This document shows positions 22,660 through 34,045 of a stretch of 64,000 nucleotides of DNA, in pieces. The notes below the pieces were generated by a model, which saw nothing but the letters and a program-made list of their open reading frames with translations, was not told where the DNA came from and made no database searches. Origin of the DNA: Albugo candida (Eukaryota; Oomycota; Peronosporomycetes; Albuginales; Albuginaceae); contig CAJNAR010000153.1 of assembly GCA_905220665.1 (NCBI GenBank), positions 310,001-374,000 of the forward strand, in the 5' to 3' direction. Position 1 is the stretch's first letter, and each line of letters begins with the position of its first letter. The translations under genes were made by a program, and so were the position numbers.

Positions 22660-24548
22660 GTCCGAGTTATGGCTTGCAACGCAGGCGGTGGCTGTGCCTT
22701 CGTCTGGATCGATCATAGTCGTCATTTGTTCTATCAGGGATTAGCAAGTCTGATAGGTTCTGCACATTCCCTGATCTACATCGCGTTTAATGCGTACGTT
22801 CGGTACTTCAAAGACAGTGTTACGATCAAGACGAACGAATTCGGCTTGTAGAGAGGCTCCAGATACCCCATTCTCCATAGTGAGCAACCATGCAGCAACG
22901 ATCGCAGGATTTTCAACTAGAGTATGTTGAACGTTTGCATAAGTGCTTTCAGACGAAGGAATACGCGTCGTTAGCTGCGAAAGGATCATTGGTGTGGGCA
23001 CGGTACCGGCAAGTAAAAATGCAAGTGCAACTCCGATACTAGTCCTAGTTGGTAGGCTCTGTTCAGGCTAGTGTGGCGGACACCCATTCGCAAATTTTAT
23101 AAGCTGGACACAGTCTGGTATTGTAGTGGTCTAAGACTACCGCAACAAAGGACTATGAACGAGAAAATATAAATAACATCTTTCCAGACACTGCCATAAA
23201 ACGTACTTTATATGTATCGTTGTTATTTAAGATAGCCTAGGCAACTAGAGAAGTCACTTAGTCTAATTCTAGTAATATAAACACCTTCAACTGGTCAGTT
23301 TCTTGCTTCATGAAGCGATGTAGGCTGGTCCGAATCCCGGCGGTGGCAAATGGGTAGCGGTGGCGCCTCCTGCAGAAATAGAGTTTCGTTCATGTAAATA
23401 TCAACCTACTCATTGAAGCTACGAAATACCAAAAAGAACGCTGGAAACTACACCCAGAGAACAACGCCCAGGAGCTGGGCCAGGTTCTTTAGAGCGTTCT
23501 ATACTAGTGATATCTAGCCACCAAATTGTAGTAACCAGAGGTTTCTTATATAAGATGACACCCTTACCTAAGATCTACCAAGTGGGCTATAGGAGACTTT
23601 ACACTTTGATGCTATCAGCTTCGTCATCAATAGGCTACTACTAGCCCGCCTATTCAGTAAATAGCTCGAAAACAATAGTACAAGTCGAAATATCGACACA
23701 ACCGTGGGTCTTAGCTTCTACTTGTGATGCCGGGGTGACCCTGCAAACCAATCCGGGATTGAGTGATTGTATGATGATTGGTTAGTCGTCAACTTTGTGT
23801 GAGAAATACCCCACTCCTTGTTTGACGGTGCAAGTGGTGCATGTATTACATGCGATACCAATCCTCCCTTGTTACAGGGTAGTAAATAGGCAACTGCGGA
23901 TGTCGCGGAGCAAAACGTCCCACTAAGGCAGAACTCATCAACTCGCAAAGATTCCATGCGCGAAGAGAAAGCTAGAGCAAAGAGTAATGAGGCGCGGAGA
24001 TTCACAAAGCTAAAAGCCTCGGATATTGCTGCAATATTGGAGCTTTACCCCTCAGAGTATCCGAATTGGTCCACTGCTTTCCGGAAACGGGTCAGGCTTG
24101 CATTTCAAATAGAAAATCATTGATCTCTCTCCTCCGGAATCAAAGCAACCCGATGTTCCAGTCTCTCCTGGATAGCCATCATATTGGACAGATGTCCAAG
24201 CTTCCAGCATGGAACGTGTGACTGTTGGTCAAATCCACGGATGCGTGTGAACAACTGGAATGCCGTTCGGGCACCGTTCTTGTGAACCCCTCTTCAAAGA
24301 GTACGACAACTTGGAACTCCGTGATAGACCACCGTAGGGGTTTCATTACCTCGTATTCAAGATCAGTATCAAGTTGGTTCGGAGAATAACGAAGGAAGGA
24401 AGGAGTTCGGAATTCAGCACTCCACCCAATATCACACCAATGGAATACTCAACAGTTCTTCCTGGACAACTTCCCTTATCCAGCTCGAGGAAATCGTATG
24501 AACACCCCGCTTGGACTATGGCGATATGATTATGCAGCTGGTTCGAGA
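22660..24548. other. Repeat-rich region left of the LTR element
   Basis: About 1.9 kb without a credible gene. The reverse-strand frame 23718-24005 and the forward stretch around 24,000-24,120 show no motif that I can place. Short stretches resemble sequence near 20.9 kb. Confidence 0.35.
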
Positions 24549-24933
24549 TGATACTATTGAATAGACAAGATTTCTTCCCACTTACAGTATGTCAAGAGCT
24601 GAATTCTCACCAGTTAATTGCCATTTTGCAAATATGATGCGACATAGTTTGCGTTTTGCGTATCTGATCTCGCAATTGAATCACACGCTCAGACTCGCTA
24701 TGACTTACGCCCATGTCGTATATTACATGCTTCAATAGGAGAGGACAACCGTCGCCTCCAAATAACACGAAAGTAAACAAATTATGACGAAATTTTCAAT
24801 CACACAAACATTGAAACATCATGGAACTATTTCAGATTGAGAAGTTGACGCAAAATCGGCAACTTGCAACCTCTCTTTGTTGATGTCTCATAGTAAGCTC
24901 AAAAGATGTGAGTACGTCGTCTTCATCTGTCTT
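24549..24933 (-). repeat. Left (3') LTR of the gypsy element
   Basis: Matches 28303-28687 over about 385 bp with scattered differences and small indels; by eye about 95% identical. Its outer edge reads TGATACTATT on the plus strand, which puts the LTR end ...CA on the coding strand of the element. Confidence 0.8.
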
Positions 24934-24976
24934 TGCTTACAGTGTCATGTGCTTCATAGATGATTCGATATTTTAA

Positions 24977-25390
24977 CTACTCATCATGAGAAACAACGAT
25001 ACGAGGATTATCCTCCATACCCTTGCAGTAGCACAACAGGGCTTGATCGACGGAATATCGATGTAGCCTTGCACGTAAGCGTGCCGAAAATTCTTTTTCT
25101 GAGTATTTAAAGTACTCGCTTTCAAGCGCACGTAGCAACGCTACACACAGTTCGTCGTTGGCATAAGCCCCAGGAATTAAGTCAGTGACTGAAGACGACA
25201 GTTGCGTAACATGAGAAAGCCCATAGTGAGGCCGGCGGTACAACGCATCAGCCAAAGCATTCTGCTTGCCAGGCTTATGCTTCATCTCGAAGTTGTATTC
25301 GGCAAAGAATGAGAGCCAACGAGCCAATATCTGAGAGAGATGAGGCAACTGAGTCGCAGTGCGTAATGACGCATGATCCGTGTAAATCAC
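24977..25390 (-). pseudogene. Ty3/gypsy RNase H segment
   Basis: The frame begins MIYTDHASLRTATQ and carries LARWLSFFAEYNFEM, KPGKQNALADAL and a terminal YCKGMEDNPRIVVSHDE. This is the standard RNase H to integrase-linker order of gypsy polyproteins. The usual DALSRRP reads DALYRRP. The frame ends where integrase should begin. It is one piece of the damaged element described at 24549-28687. Confidence 0.8.
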
Positions 25391-25471
25391 ATTAGGCTTG
25401 GAGAGTAGCAGCTGAACTCTATATTTGACTAGAGCCTACTTCATTGCAAGTAAGTCTTTGTCATGAACCGG

Positions 25472-26208
25472 TTAGTTCTTCTTTGCAGCCTTGAGTTGGC
25501 TGGTTTCATACGGGATAATGCGTTCATGACCATCAGTATCTACTTGGAGTAGAGCACAACCGATGGCAAAGTCAGATGCATGACAGACAACACTGAATGG
25601 CCGCTCTGGGTCTGGCAAAGCCAACACGGGGGTCTGAAGGAGACTCTTCTTAACTGCTTCAAAAGCAGCGCTCTGTGTGCTAGTCCAGCACCATTCCACA
25701 TCCTTTTTAAGGAGATCAGACAACAGCCGAGCCATATCAGCGTAATTCTCTGTGTACTTATGCAAGTAGTTGGCGAGCCCAAGCCACTTCCGCAAATTCT
25801 TTGGTTCTTAAGAACCGGCCAATCGACTATGGCTTTCACCTTAGGGGGATCCGATCTAAGGCCTCTCTTCCCGATGAAGCACCCTTAGAAGGGAATCTCT
25901 TGCGCACCAAAGATGCATTTCGAGGTGTTGGCAAACGACTTGTTCGTGCGCATGCACCCGAGGACACCTCGTAAATGGTCAACGTGATTTTCCACATCAG
26001 ACCGACCGTTCTTGGCACGACTATGGACAAAGATGTCATCAAAGTATGTTAGCGCGTAACCTCGATGAGGTCGGAACAGTTGCGTCACCAGACGATTGAA
26101 CGTAGCCGGAGCATTGAATAGCCCTTGGGGCATGACAAGCCACTCCCATAACATACCATTCGGAGTACTAACTGCGGTGAGTGGTATGTCACCAGCTCGC
26201 ATGAGCAA
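25472..26208 (-). pseudogene. Ty3/gypsy reverse transcriptase, interrupted
   Basis: Two overlapping frames encode the RT palm and thumb. The part at 25885-26208 has VMPQGLFNAPATF and YFDDIFVHS. The part at 25472-25795 has LGLANYLHKYTENYADMA, then the start of RNase H (DASDFAIG reads HASDFAIG). A frame break near 25,800-25,890 separates them. The enzyme is therefore non-functional in this copy. Confidence 0.8.
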
Positions 26209-28302
26209 TTGGTATTAACCATCGACTAAGTCAAGTGCACTGAACATGGTACACCCTACTATAGCGTTCTGAAGCATATCCTTTCTAGGAATTGGCGTCG
26301 GAGCCGGAATGGTGGCTGCATTTAGCTTATTATAAGCGTGGACAATGCACTACTTTCCATTGGGCTTTCTGACACAAAATGTTGGCGTGGAATGAGGAGA
26401 TTTACTCTCACGCACCATTCCAGCCGCGTGTTTTGCACGAAGAGTCGTCAATAACGTCACACTGTTCCTTGGGTAAAGGCCACTGCCGTGCAACGCGGTA
26501 TTTAGTTCCCGGCATCAAGTCAATTTCATGACGAGCACCTCTATCAGAAGGTAAGAGGGAAGGAGCAAATCTGACATACCACGTCTTGAAATTCCTTAAC
26601 CAAAGGATGGTACGGATCCATAGGATCTTTCAGGATCGCTGATCCACTACGGGCACTAAGTGCTAAATTCTTGCCCTCAGGAACGGATTCGTCCATTAAG
26701 AGGATGAGTTCAACTTAACATCGGGTCGAATGACGACTAACTCGGATAAGTCGCCATCCTTCAAGTCATGTCCGAACTCATAATGAGACATTTCGTCTTG
26801 CTCTAGGATAGCTTTCAATGATGTGAGAGCCATAAGGTCAACTTGAACATCAACTAAACCAGTCACTCATTCACAATTGTGTACTGCTGCTCGCTGGTAT
26901 CACCCTGTGACATAACAGACGCTTTGCTTCTCGCAATCGCCATCTGGCGCCGTTGCCGTGTCTCTTTGGAGACCATACACTTCATAGAGGCTGGAACATC
27001 CGTGTTCCCAAGGGCAGGTTGTTCTGCAACCTTACTTTGCTCTATACGAGAGCCGATGCCCCGACCGACATCCAATGAAGAGTCAGATAACTCGAGCTCA
27101 TCATCCAGTGGCGAACGGTGGGGTCAAAGTCGAACTTGCAGGTTGTGGTAATCAGACTCCTTCTCTCGGGTGCAATTGGATCGTACATTTGGAATTGGAT
27201 CAATTCGATCGAATGTGTAATTGAGTCACAGATAACAACTGCTGAAAATGAAGTCATTTCTTTCAAAAGCAAGTGCGTGGGAACGATGAGATCGTCAAAC
27301 GCGGAACATTACCGAGTCCGAGAGATGTTTCGCGCCTTTCCGGATTGCCAAATCAACACAAGTGTTCCCTGAACCTGTAAAACATGAATTAGCACACTAT
27401 TTAGGAGAGAATTGTCTCATGCTGTACCTGGAATTTTATCAAAGTTTCGTGTTCAATTGACAGGAAACAATATCATCGATGAGAATGTGTACCTCAGCCT
27501 TATTTACGTGTCTTTACACTCTCAACCTCAGCATCCGGGTCTTCTTTCCATAGGAAATGTGTCACTCCACGTGCATCAAACGGGCATAACACTGGATGCC
27601 TTGGCTTCTCGCCAACAATGTCATTAACGACATTCAGTGTGGTGCCATCTCGGCCAACCTCACTCTGTGGAATTTTACGGCCACTATGTTTGCCAAGCTT
27701 ACTTCATTCAGTGGGAGAATACCTTGTGATCTTGCTTCCAAGCTGTTCACAAAACCCCCAAGACTTGCTTCATAGATGGTATGTCTCATTCTTAACAAAT
27801 ATTCAAATTCACGGATTTTCCTATTTTCCAACTTTTCGAACAAGTCTGGGAAACCTTCTTTTGAGAAAGTGTTTAAGTACTTCTGTACGGCTTTGTCTGC
27901 TGGCGAACTGAAGAGTACAGTGGCACGATGGCTATTTGCCAGAGGAAGCTATCTGCTCAACGAGCAATTTAGTTCTTTGAATGAACTAGACTCAACGAGT
28001 CAACAAAGCTTTAAAGCTTAGGGTTCTTGTTCAAGGGACATAACGATTCCGGGAATCGACAACACAGCACAAAGTGCACAAGATCTGGGACGCCTGAAGC
28101 AGGCACGTGTCTCTAACTGATCTAAAGGGAGATTGTTCTTTATTTTTATCTCGTAGAGTACCTTACGCTAAACGTACCGAACCTCGGTACCAGCATTCGG
28201 TGGCTGACACGCGTTAGCTCCTGTAGCGAATAACCCAAAGCGTCCCAAATGTGTAACACACTGCATAACGGTTACTAACCGATGTGTTCGCCTGTTACAA
28301 GA

Positions 28303-28687
28303 TGATACTATTAAAACGACAAGATGTCGTCCCACTCAGTATGTCAAGAGCTGAATTCTTACCAGTTGATTGCCATTTTGCAAACTTGATGCGACATAGT
28401 TTGCGTTTTGCGTATCTGATCTCGCAATTGACTCACACGCTCAGACTCGCAATGACTTACGCCACATGTCGTATATTACATGCTTTAATAACGAGAGGAC
28501 AACTGTCGCCTCCAAAGAACACGAAAGTAAACAAATTATGACGAAATTTTCACTCACACAAACATTGAAACATCATGAAACTATTTCAGATTGAGAAGTT
28601 AGCGCAAAATCGGCAACTTGCAAACCTCTCTTTGTTGATGTCTCATAGTAAGCTCAACAGATGTGAGTACGTCGTCTTCATTTGTCT
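28303..28687 (-). repeat. Right (5') LTR of the gypsy element
   Basis: Second copy of the LTR, in the same orientation as 24549-24933. Similarity begins at TGATACTATT and ends near GTCTTCATTTGTCT. Differences from the left LTR are scattered, which argues against a very recent insertion. Confidence 0.8.
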
Positions 28688-29634
28688 CTGATCTTGGCTA
28701 GCCGTTTTATCTTTTTATCTTTTTTCTACGCGGTAGCCGCTGCGCTCGGATGTCTCGAGTGCAATGCTCTTATCAGTATTTCTGTGTCGGTACCCGTGTA
28801 CAAATGCATAAAGTGAATGTAAACATAAAAGATCACATAGTAAGCACTCATCTGTTCATGTAACTTGGATCGTGTGCACATAAACCCAGATATTTTCTCC
28901 CTGGCACCGCATGCCGTCTATAACGTCGTAGGTGCGCCATATTTTAGGAGAGCACGTAAGTAGTATAGCTGATGTCATGCAGGTGTGCTTTGTCGGCCGC
29001 TTAAGCCAAGCGACTCGTTCAACCAGCTAAAGGAAGCGCACCAAAGGATGAAAACAAGCTCATGCCTCAACTAAGCGCTTTTTGTGTGCAATCCAGTCGG
29101 CCTACGTGTACGCGCTTGATTTTACGGACACTACAGTTCAAATCAGCTTGTCTTTGGCCTTTGCTGCACTTCCGTTCCTGGTACGACGAATCGGTCAATG
29201 TGACGTCCTTGTTTTTCTGCTGTCGTTCGCTGGCTGCCGTGGCGATTTCTTGTCTGCGGATGCAAAATCACCTACAAGGCCTTCACAAATCACTAAAAGA
29301 TTGCTGCACAGCCACGGTAGTCGCTCCAGGAGGCAACTTTCGGCTCAAAGAGTCAGAATATCGTTCCAATCTTTGATCGAAAACTGTGCATTCTTAGGAA
29401 ACTTTGTCTTTCAGCCATAATGGCAAATTTAGCACAAGGGCTGATGTCACAAATTGACTTTTTCTATAGGTATGTGAATGAGGTCAATCTCTTTGCGCCG
29501 CAATTGAATCCCAGTATCTCGAGCACTTGACAGGCTACAGTTCACACATTTCGCTACGAAGTGAGAGATGTTCCTGTTCATAATCAATGTACAGACGAAA
29601 ACACTTCGCGGCCGAAAATGTCATTGTGGTGTTA
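28688..29634. other. Region between LTR element and duplicate arm
   Basis: About 950 bp. Overlapping frames at 29062-29420 are Ser/Arg/Leu-rich and look like chance ORFs; I find no domain, RNA gene or repeat that I can name. Confidence 0.35.
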
Positions 29635-30380
29635 TCACACCTGTACATATTTTCAGGAGCCGCAGCTAGCTCGAAAACGCATTAATCGATTAGAAGTGGG
29701 TGATGGAGTTAGCAAACGCACAAAAACAAACAGAAAATATTGACGATTTATGGTGAGAACAATTCACACAGGCTTTTACATGTTTCCTTGGAAGGAGAGA
29801 TCCAATTGCAGCCGATGACGACCTGGTACAAGATGGAGAAACGTCTGCGCTAGTTTCCAAGAAGGCTTTATCTTCACTCGATTTGAGCAGGGGGTCACTT
29901 GACCGTGGCATTGGCGCTCAGGCTCAATTCAGTTTGTCGGTGCTGAATGGGCAGATTGAATATCTTTTAAATTGTGGGTATTTGACGGAGACAGATGCGT
30001 ATGAGCTGGAGACATTATTGGACTCGAACGATCCCACTATGCAGCTTTCGGCACGTCGAACGGTGGCGGGGATGTTTGAAGCTTATAATGAGAGTCAAGC
30101 TGGTGTCGGCGACAATAGCGGAATTGATGAAGCCCTCAGCGCACCAAAGCAGTCCACTACATCTCGCAAGCCAATTTTGAAAAGAAAGCAACAAGAACGT
30201 TCTGAGCTTGAGAGCATAAACAATGAACAAGAGCAGCTAAATGTACTGTGTTCATTGCTCTCCACGGATGGAATACGGCGTTTCCTACAAGACCACGGTA
30301 TTGATGCTTCAACTTGTGCATCCTCCGAAAACCATGAGGATCTGCATTGTCTTGCTTTGAAAGAAGCAATATCACCGTAG
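29635..30380 (+). pseudogene. Truncated copy of the lipase/J-domain gene tail
   Basis: This is the inverted duplicate of about 13,899-14,880. It starts within the segment encoding CKYFQDQQLAREHINRL of the parent. Just after that it lacks about 230 bp, which removes the EF-hand-like part and breaks the frame. The remaining 3' part (29,883-30,380) still reads as the parent C-terminus with a one-codon insertion (AYNESQAG against AYESQAG) and several substitutions. There is no lipase or J-domain here. It is convergent with UMP1 copy 2, mirroring the parent locus. Confidence 0.85.
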
Positions 30381-30578
30381 CCGTCTTTGTTGTCGATGCT
30401 TCGTCTTGCATGATGGACATGAGAACGAGAAATCTCGCTCGAAAAGCTTCGCTCGAGTAATTTTCGTCCGCCAATCTCTAGCTGACATTTCTGTAGTAGC
30501 TCGTTTTGATTATATCGTAATCTGTGGAAAAATGTATTGCTCACAAGGCTTGATCTTTATTATATTCGAAAGCTTCTA

Positions 30579-31204
30579 TCAAAAAAGCGCAAGTTTCACT
30601 TCAATTGCTTCATGAACTTTGAAGTGCTCGAAGGAGTGATCAGTGGCATCTGATAGTAAAAGTTAGGTCGATACATAATAATATGATGACGCAGTATGAG
30701 TACCGTTCAATATATCTTCCAAATCGACTTGCTCATCCATTCCTGTGATGGTGTCAATTCCAGCATTTGAGCTTGGTAGACCGGGTAATCTCTATGCGAT
30801 AGCAACTCGATCAGTTTGACTGCAATGCGCTCGTGAGACTTTGCCAACCTTGAATTGTTCCAGTACAGCTTTCTCAGTGCGCAGGCGCATAGCAGCAGCT
30901 TTTCCATAGACTTGTTCTACTGTACACATCTTCAGCTCCCAGTTCATATCATGATTCTATGGTACATAACATAGAAATGGGTATCTACATCGCCTCATGC
31001 TACAAGAACTTCCGCATACATGTGCTTGCAACTGCTGAACCGAGTGTACGGGCCGTACATCTGCAGCTGCTTTAGTAAATCCATGTCTTAAGGCATCCGG
31101 GGCAGCACGAAGTAGTGGAATTGACTTGGATTCCTATAATTCACGGTCATATTCTTAGCATGCTGCGGCAAAATTCCCTGTGCATGTGTGATGATCGATA
31201 CCAT
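30579..31204 (-). CDS. UMP1: Proteasome maturation factor UMP1/POMP, copy 2
   Basis: Exact mirror of the gene at 13,075-13,700, and also 626 bp from ATG to stop. All exon and intron sequences that I compared agree, including the one-codon first exon and the RLPGLPSSN signature. The frame is intact, so this copy could be expressed if its upstream region works. That region differs from copy 1 beyond about 31,215. Duplicate genes for this assembly chaperone are unusual in compact genomes. I cannot exclude that the inverted copy is an assembly feature. Confidence 0.8.
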
Positions 31205-31350
31205 TTTGCGAGGATACTATAAGTACTGGTAGAGTCGCAATAAAGGACCCTCCAAAGTAGAATATGTATAATGGACAATATGCCGTGCTTCTTGTGCTCC
31301 TGTTGACGCTAGGGAGCTGTTACGATTGACAGAAACGCAATATGGTACTG

Positions 31351-32765
31351 ATCTGGAGCATACATCAGCTGTGGGGATACTGTCACACACGAGAAAGCAA
31401 GGGAGAGTGTTTGATTTCAAAATTATATCATGGCATGTGGCAGAAACGAGGTGGTGTTGGAAAATGTTCAGTAAAAGCAATCTTTTGAGGTATTATGATT
31501 TATTAGACACGCTCACAAGAAGTCTGTTATGAAGAAAACTGAAAATATATGCCGTGTCGATCTAAATCAATTAGGGGTTTCTGACGCGGTAAAATGACAA
31601 GATAGGAGATGTTTGCTCACACACTATGATGATACCTTATATGACAATTAATGTTTGGGATTGATCGAACTATTAAGAATCACTTCTTCGCTGTACTGGC
31701 AATGTGCTCGTAGCACAGTCAAATTCACAACGTAATATTCTGCCTACCCTTTATACTTTGTTCTTTGTGGTACTCATGGCAATCAGAACCTTATCATTCA
31801 GACCAGGGCGCGGCATAATGAGACAGCATTTCCTTTCATTTTTGCTTTGGTCTCGATTGACGCTCAAAAAAACTAAACTGTTTGTAGAGTATATTTTGAT
31901 CAATGCCCAAAAGTTTTATGCGTAATCTACGAAAGCCACGACTGTAAACGAGCTTAGCAGCTCCTTCCACATGCTGGGTGATCTATACAAGTCTGAATAA
32001 TCTTTATACGATAGCATGATAGAGGAGCTTCTTTTCGTGGCTTTAAGCTGCAGCCATCATTATGGTCACCTGCATGCCCCAGAGAAAAAACATCGATATC
32101 CTTCGTTACACAATTGTATCGAGTCGGATCTTCAGACCTTCCTCAAATCCAATCAAACGAAAGCTCGAGTTCCCAATACATCGTAATAGATTGCTGTTGT
32201 TTATAATCGAATGTACATCCTTTATATCAGACCTAAATTCCTAAATTTTTCTCGAGTATTTGGCCCCACAATCAAAATGGAAATATAGCTGATAATAGAG
32301 TCGGAATTGCTGTTGTAGCACGGAAATGCTTGATAGTAAAATGCACCGCTCACATGCAGAATTTGAATGTAGCCGATATAGGACTGCAAACAGAGTCTTT
32401 GGAATAGCTTTTGGCCGCTCTTCCTTTTCTTGTGATGACGATCTTCTCTAACAATAAATAATTCCGCTGATGTCATCCTGTAAGCGAAGTCGTGTCCTTT
32501 GGTCAGTCCAACTTCCGACTTCTAGACCTATTTGGCTTGTGCCAAGCTACCCTCGGGAAAGGCTCATAGACCGATTGCTTCAACTCAGATCTCAGAGCGT
32601 TTACAATCTCTAATCTCGATGCTAATACGTCTGATGCTATTGAATACGCCTTTTTCAGCTCAGTATACCTACCTGTACGTAAATGAAAACGATGCGAGGA
32701 CGATGGACAGAATTTAGTTGTAAGGTCTAAGCAAATACAACGTATCTTCGGCGCCGACACAAAGA
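31351..32765. other. Gene-poor region
   Basis: About 1.4 kb with short frames only. A reverse-strand frame at 32503-32775 contains a helical stretch (GRYTELKKAYSIASDVLASRL), but I found no exon chain or known domain. No RNA gene or repeat noticed. Confidence 0.35.
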
Positions 32766-34045
32766 ATGGAGCAACCACGACAAATGACTGAAATTATTGC
32801 CGGCAGATTGTCTCTAAAACTTTTCGCATGTGACGAAGTCATTGTGAAAGACTTGTTTGGACTTGAATTGCACGCACATAGTTTATACATGCAGGTTTCT
32901 GTGCATATTCATATCATATCATTTCAACGCATTATTAGATTTTGCACAACTTTGGTAAAAGCCTAAATCAATTCAAATGATCTGAAACGCGATATACAAA
33001 TGGAGAAACCAATCCGAAACAGAGCTTTGACTATCATCTACGATCTTAAAAAGCATTACTACTACAGAAAGACATCTTCGCAACCCGGGTCTCAATTTGC
33101 CCAAAGAACATTTCTGTCTGTGTGTAAAAGCAAGCGGTGTGTTAAAAGTTGACCAAGAGGCTTTGCGAGCATTGTCAAGATTGCTAGATCACCATAATCT
33201 CTTCAATCTGACTTGTTCCGAGGTTAGGCCATTTGAAATGACAGCATGCTTGAGAAATATGACTTTGAGTGGAACTCCCGTAAAGAACGAGATATCTTTG
33301 ACGGCAGCTCATAAGCAACAAGATCGATCTAATTCCTAGCGCTTGGACTCGTCAAAAGTCAACCTATCGTCAGGAATCTTTCTCATCGCAATTTGCAACG
33401 ATATGTCTTCTACTTCATCAAATAATGATCGAGTCGCGCAGGACGATGCAAGTATGGTATCGGTGTCACAGCGGGATCTAGCGAGAGGAGGCAATGTAGA
33501 AAAATGATGCCAACTGATGTGGGGTCTTTTTTAAGCAATCATCTTTACGTCAATTTTAGATTTGGTTGTCATGGACAAGTTATGTTTGTGATGAAGAGAA
33601 ATAGGATCATTTCAATCGACTGCAAGTCCAAAAAAATGATTATCCGGATGATGCCATCACATATGAACTGTGGCGCTCACTCAATCAGTTGCTTAAACTC
33701 ATCAAATTTTGACGAAGAAGCGATTGAAATGATGAAATTTGTCTGCTAGGTATCATGCACTAAAAGTTTTTTTACTCGGCTTTGTCTGGATGACACAAAA
33801 TCACGACAACTATATGGGACTGTGCTAAGACGATGGTTCCGAATCGCAGAAAACAACAAAAGCCAAAGCTGGAAGTCATACAGCTACCATGGACTGCGAT
33901 CGGTATTTATTATGTATTTGAGACGAAAAGAAAATTCAGAGCAGGTATGATAGCAAAGAGTTTCAGTCTGATTGATTTATTGAAGGAAGCGCGCATACTA
34001 CTTGTAAAGATATGGCGAAATGTAGAATATTATGCGTCGTATTGA
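32766..34045 (+). other. Possible unrecognised multi-exon gene or gene remnant
   Basis: Several protein-like open stretches follow each other on the plus strand: one beginning MEQPRQMTEIIAGR at 32766, one with KEHFCLCVKASGVLKVDQEA at about 33,097-33,339, one at about 33,560-33,749 and one at 33,833-34,045 (SLIDLLKEARILLVKIW). Candidate GT-AG introns exist, for example about 33,499-33,562, but I could not join the parts into one continuous frame. The family is unknown. This could be a real gene with hard-to-see introns or a decaying one. Confidence 0.25.

Larger units (their letters stand above)
24549..28687 (-). mobile_element. Decayed Ty3/gypsy-type LTR retrotransposon
   Basis: Two direct repeats of about 385 bp flank an internal region read on the minus strand. 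From high to low coordinates, the interior holds a probable gag/protease remnant, a reverse transcriptase (YFDDIFVHS at about 26,045, the Ty3-type active site) and a tethered RNase H (ASDFAIGCALLQ; TDHASL...; KPGKQNALADAL). Stops and frame breaks are frequent, so it cannot make an intact polyprotein. The frame stops just after PRIVVSHDE, where the integrase zinc-binding region normally begins, and the 3' LTR follows within about 45 bp. Integrase has therefore been lost. I could not identify a convincing primer-binding site or target-site duplication. Confidence 0.8.
29635..31350 (-). repeat. Right arm of the inverted segmental duplication
   Basis: Reverse complement of about 12,925-14,880, carrying UMP1 copy 2 and the damaged lipase tail. 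The arms are separated by about 14.75 kb that contains the LTR element. UMP1 and its introns appear unchanged between arms, whereas the upstream part (31,210-31,350) and the lipase tail have diverged. Confidence 0.85.

Noticed and set aside
23315..23385. A tRNA-like GGTCCGAATCCCGG stretch
   Set aside because: It recalls a T-arm, but no paired T stem, anticodon arm or acceptor stem can be drawn around it.
29062..29420. Overlapping frames of over 100 codons on the plus strand
   Set aside because: Two frames are open over the same DNA with Ser/Arg/Leu-rich content and no domain; typical chance ORFs.
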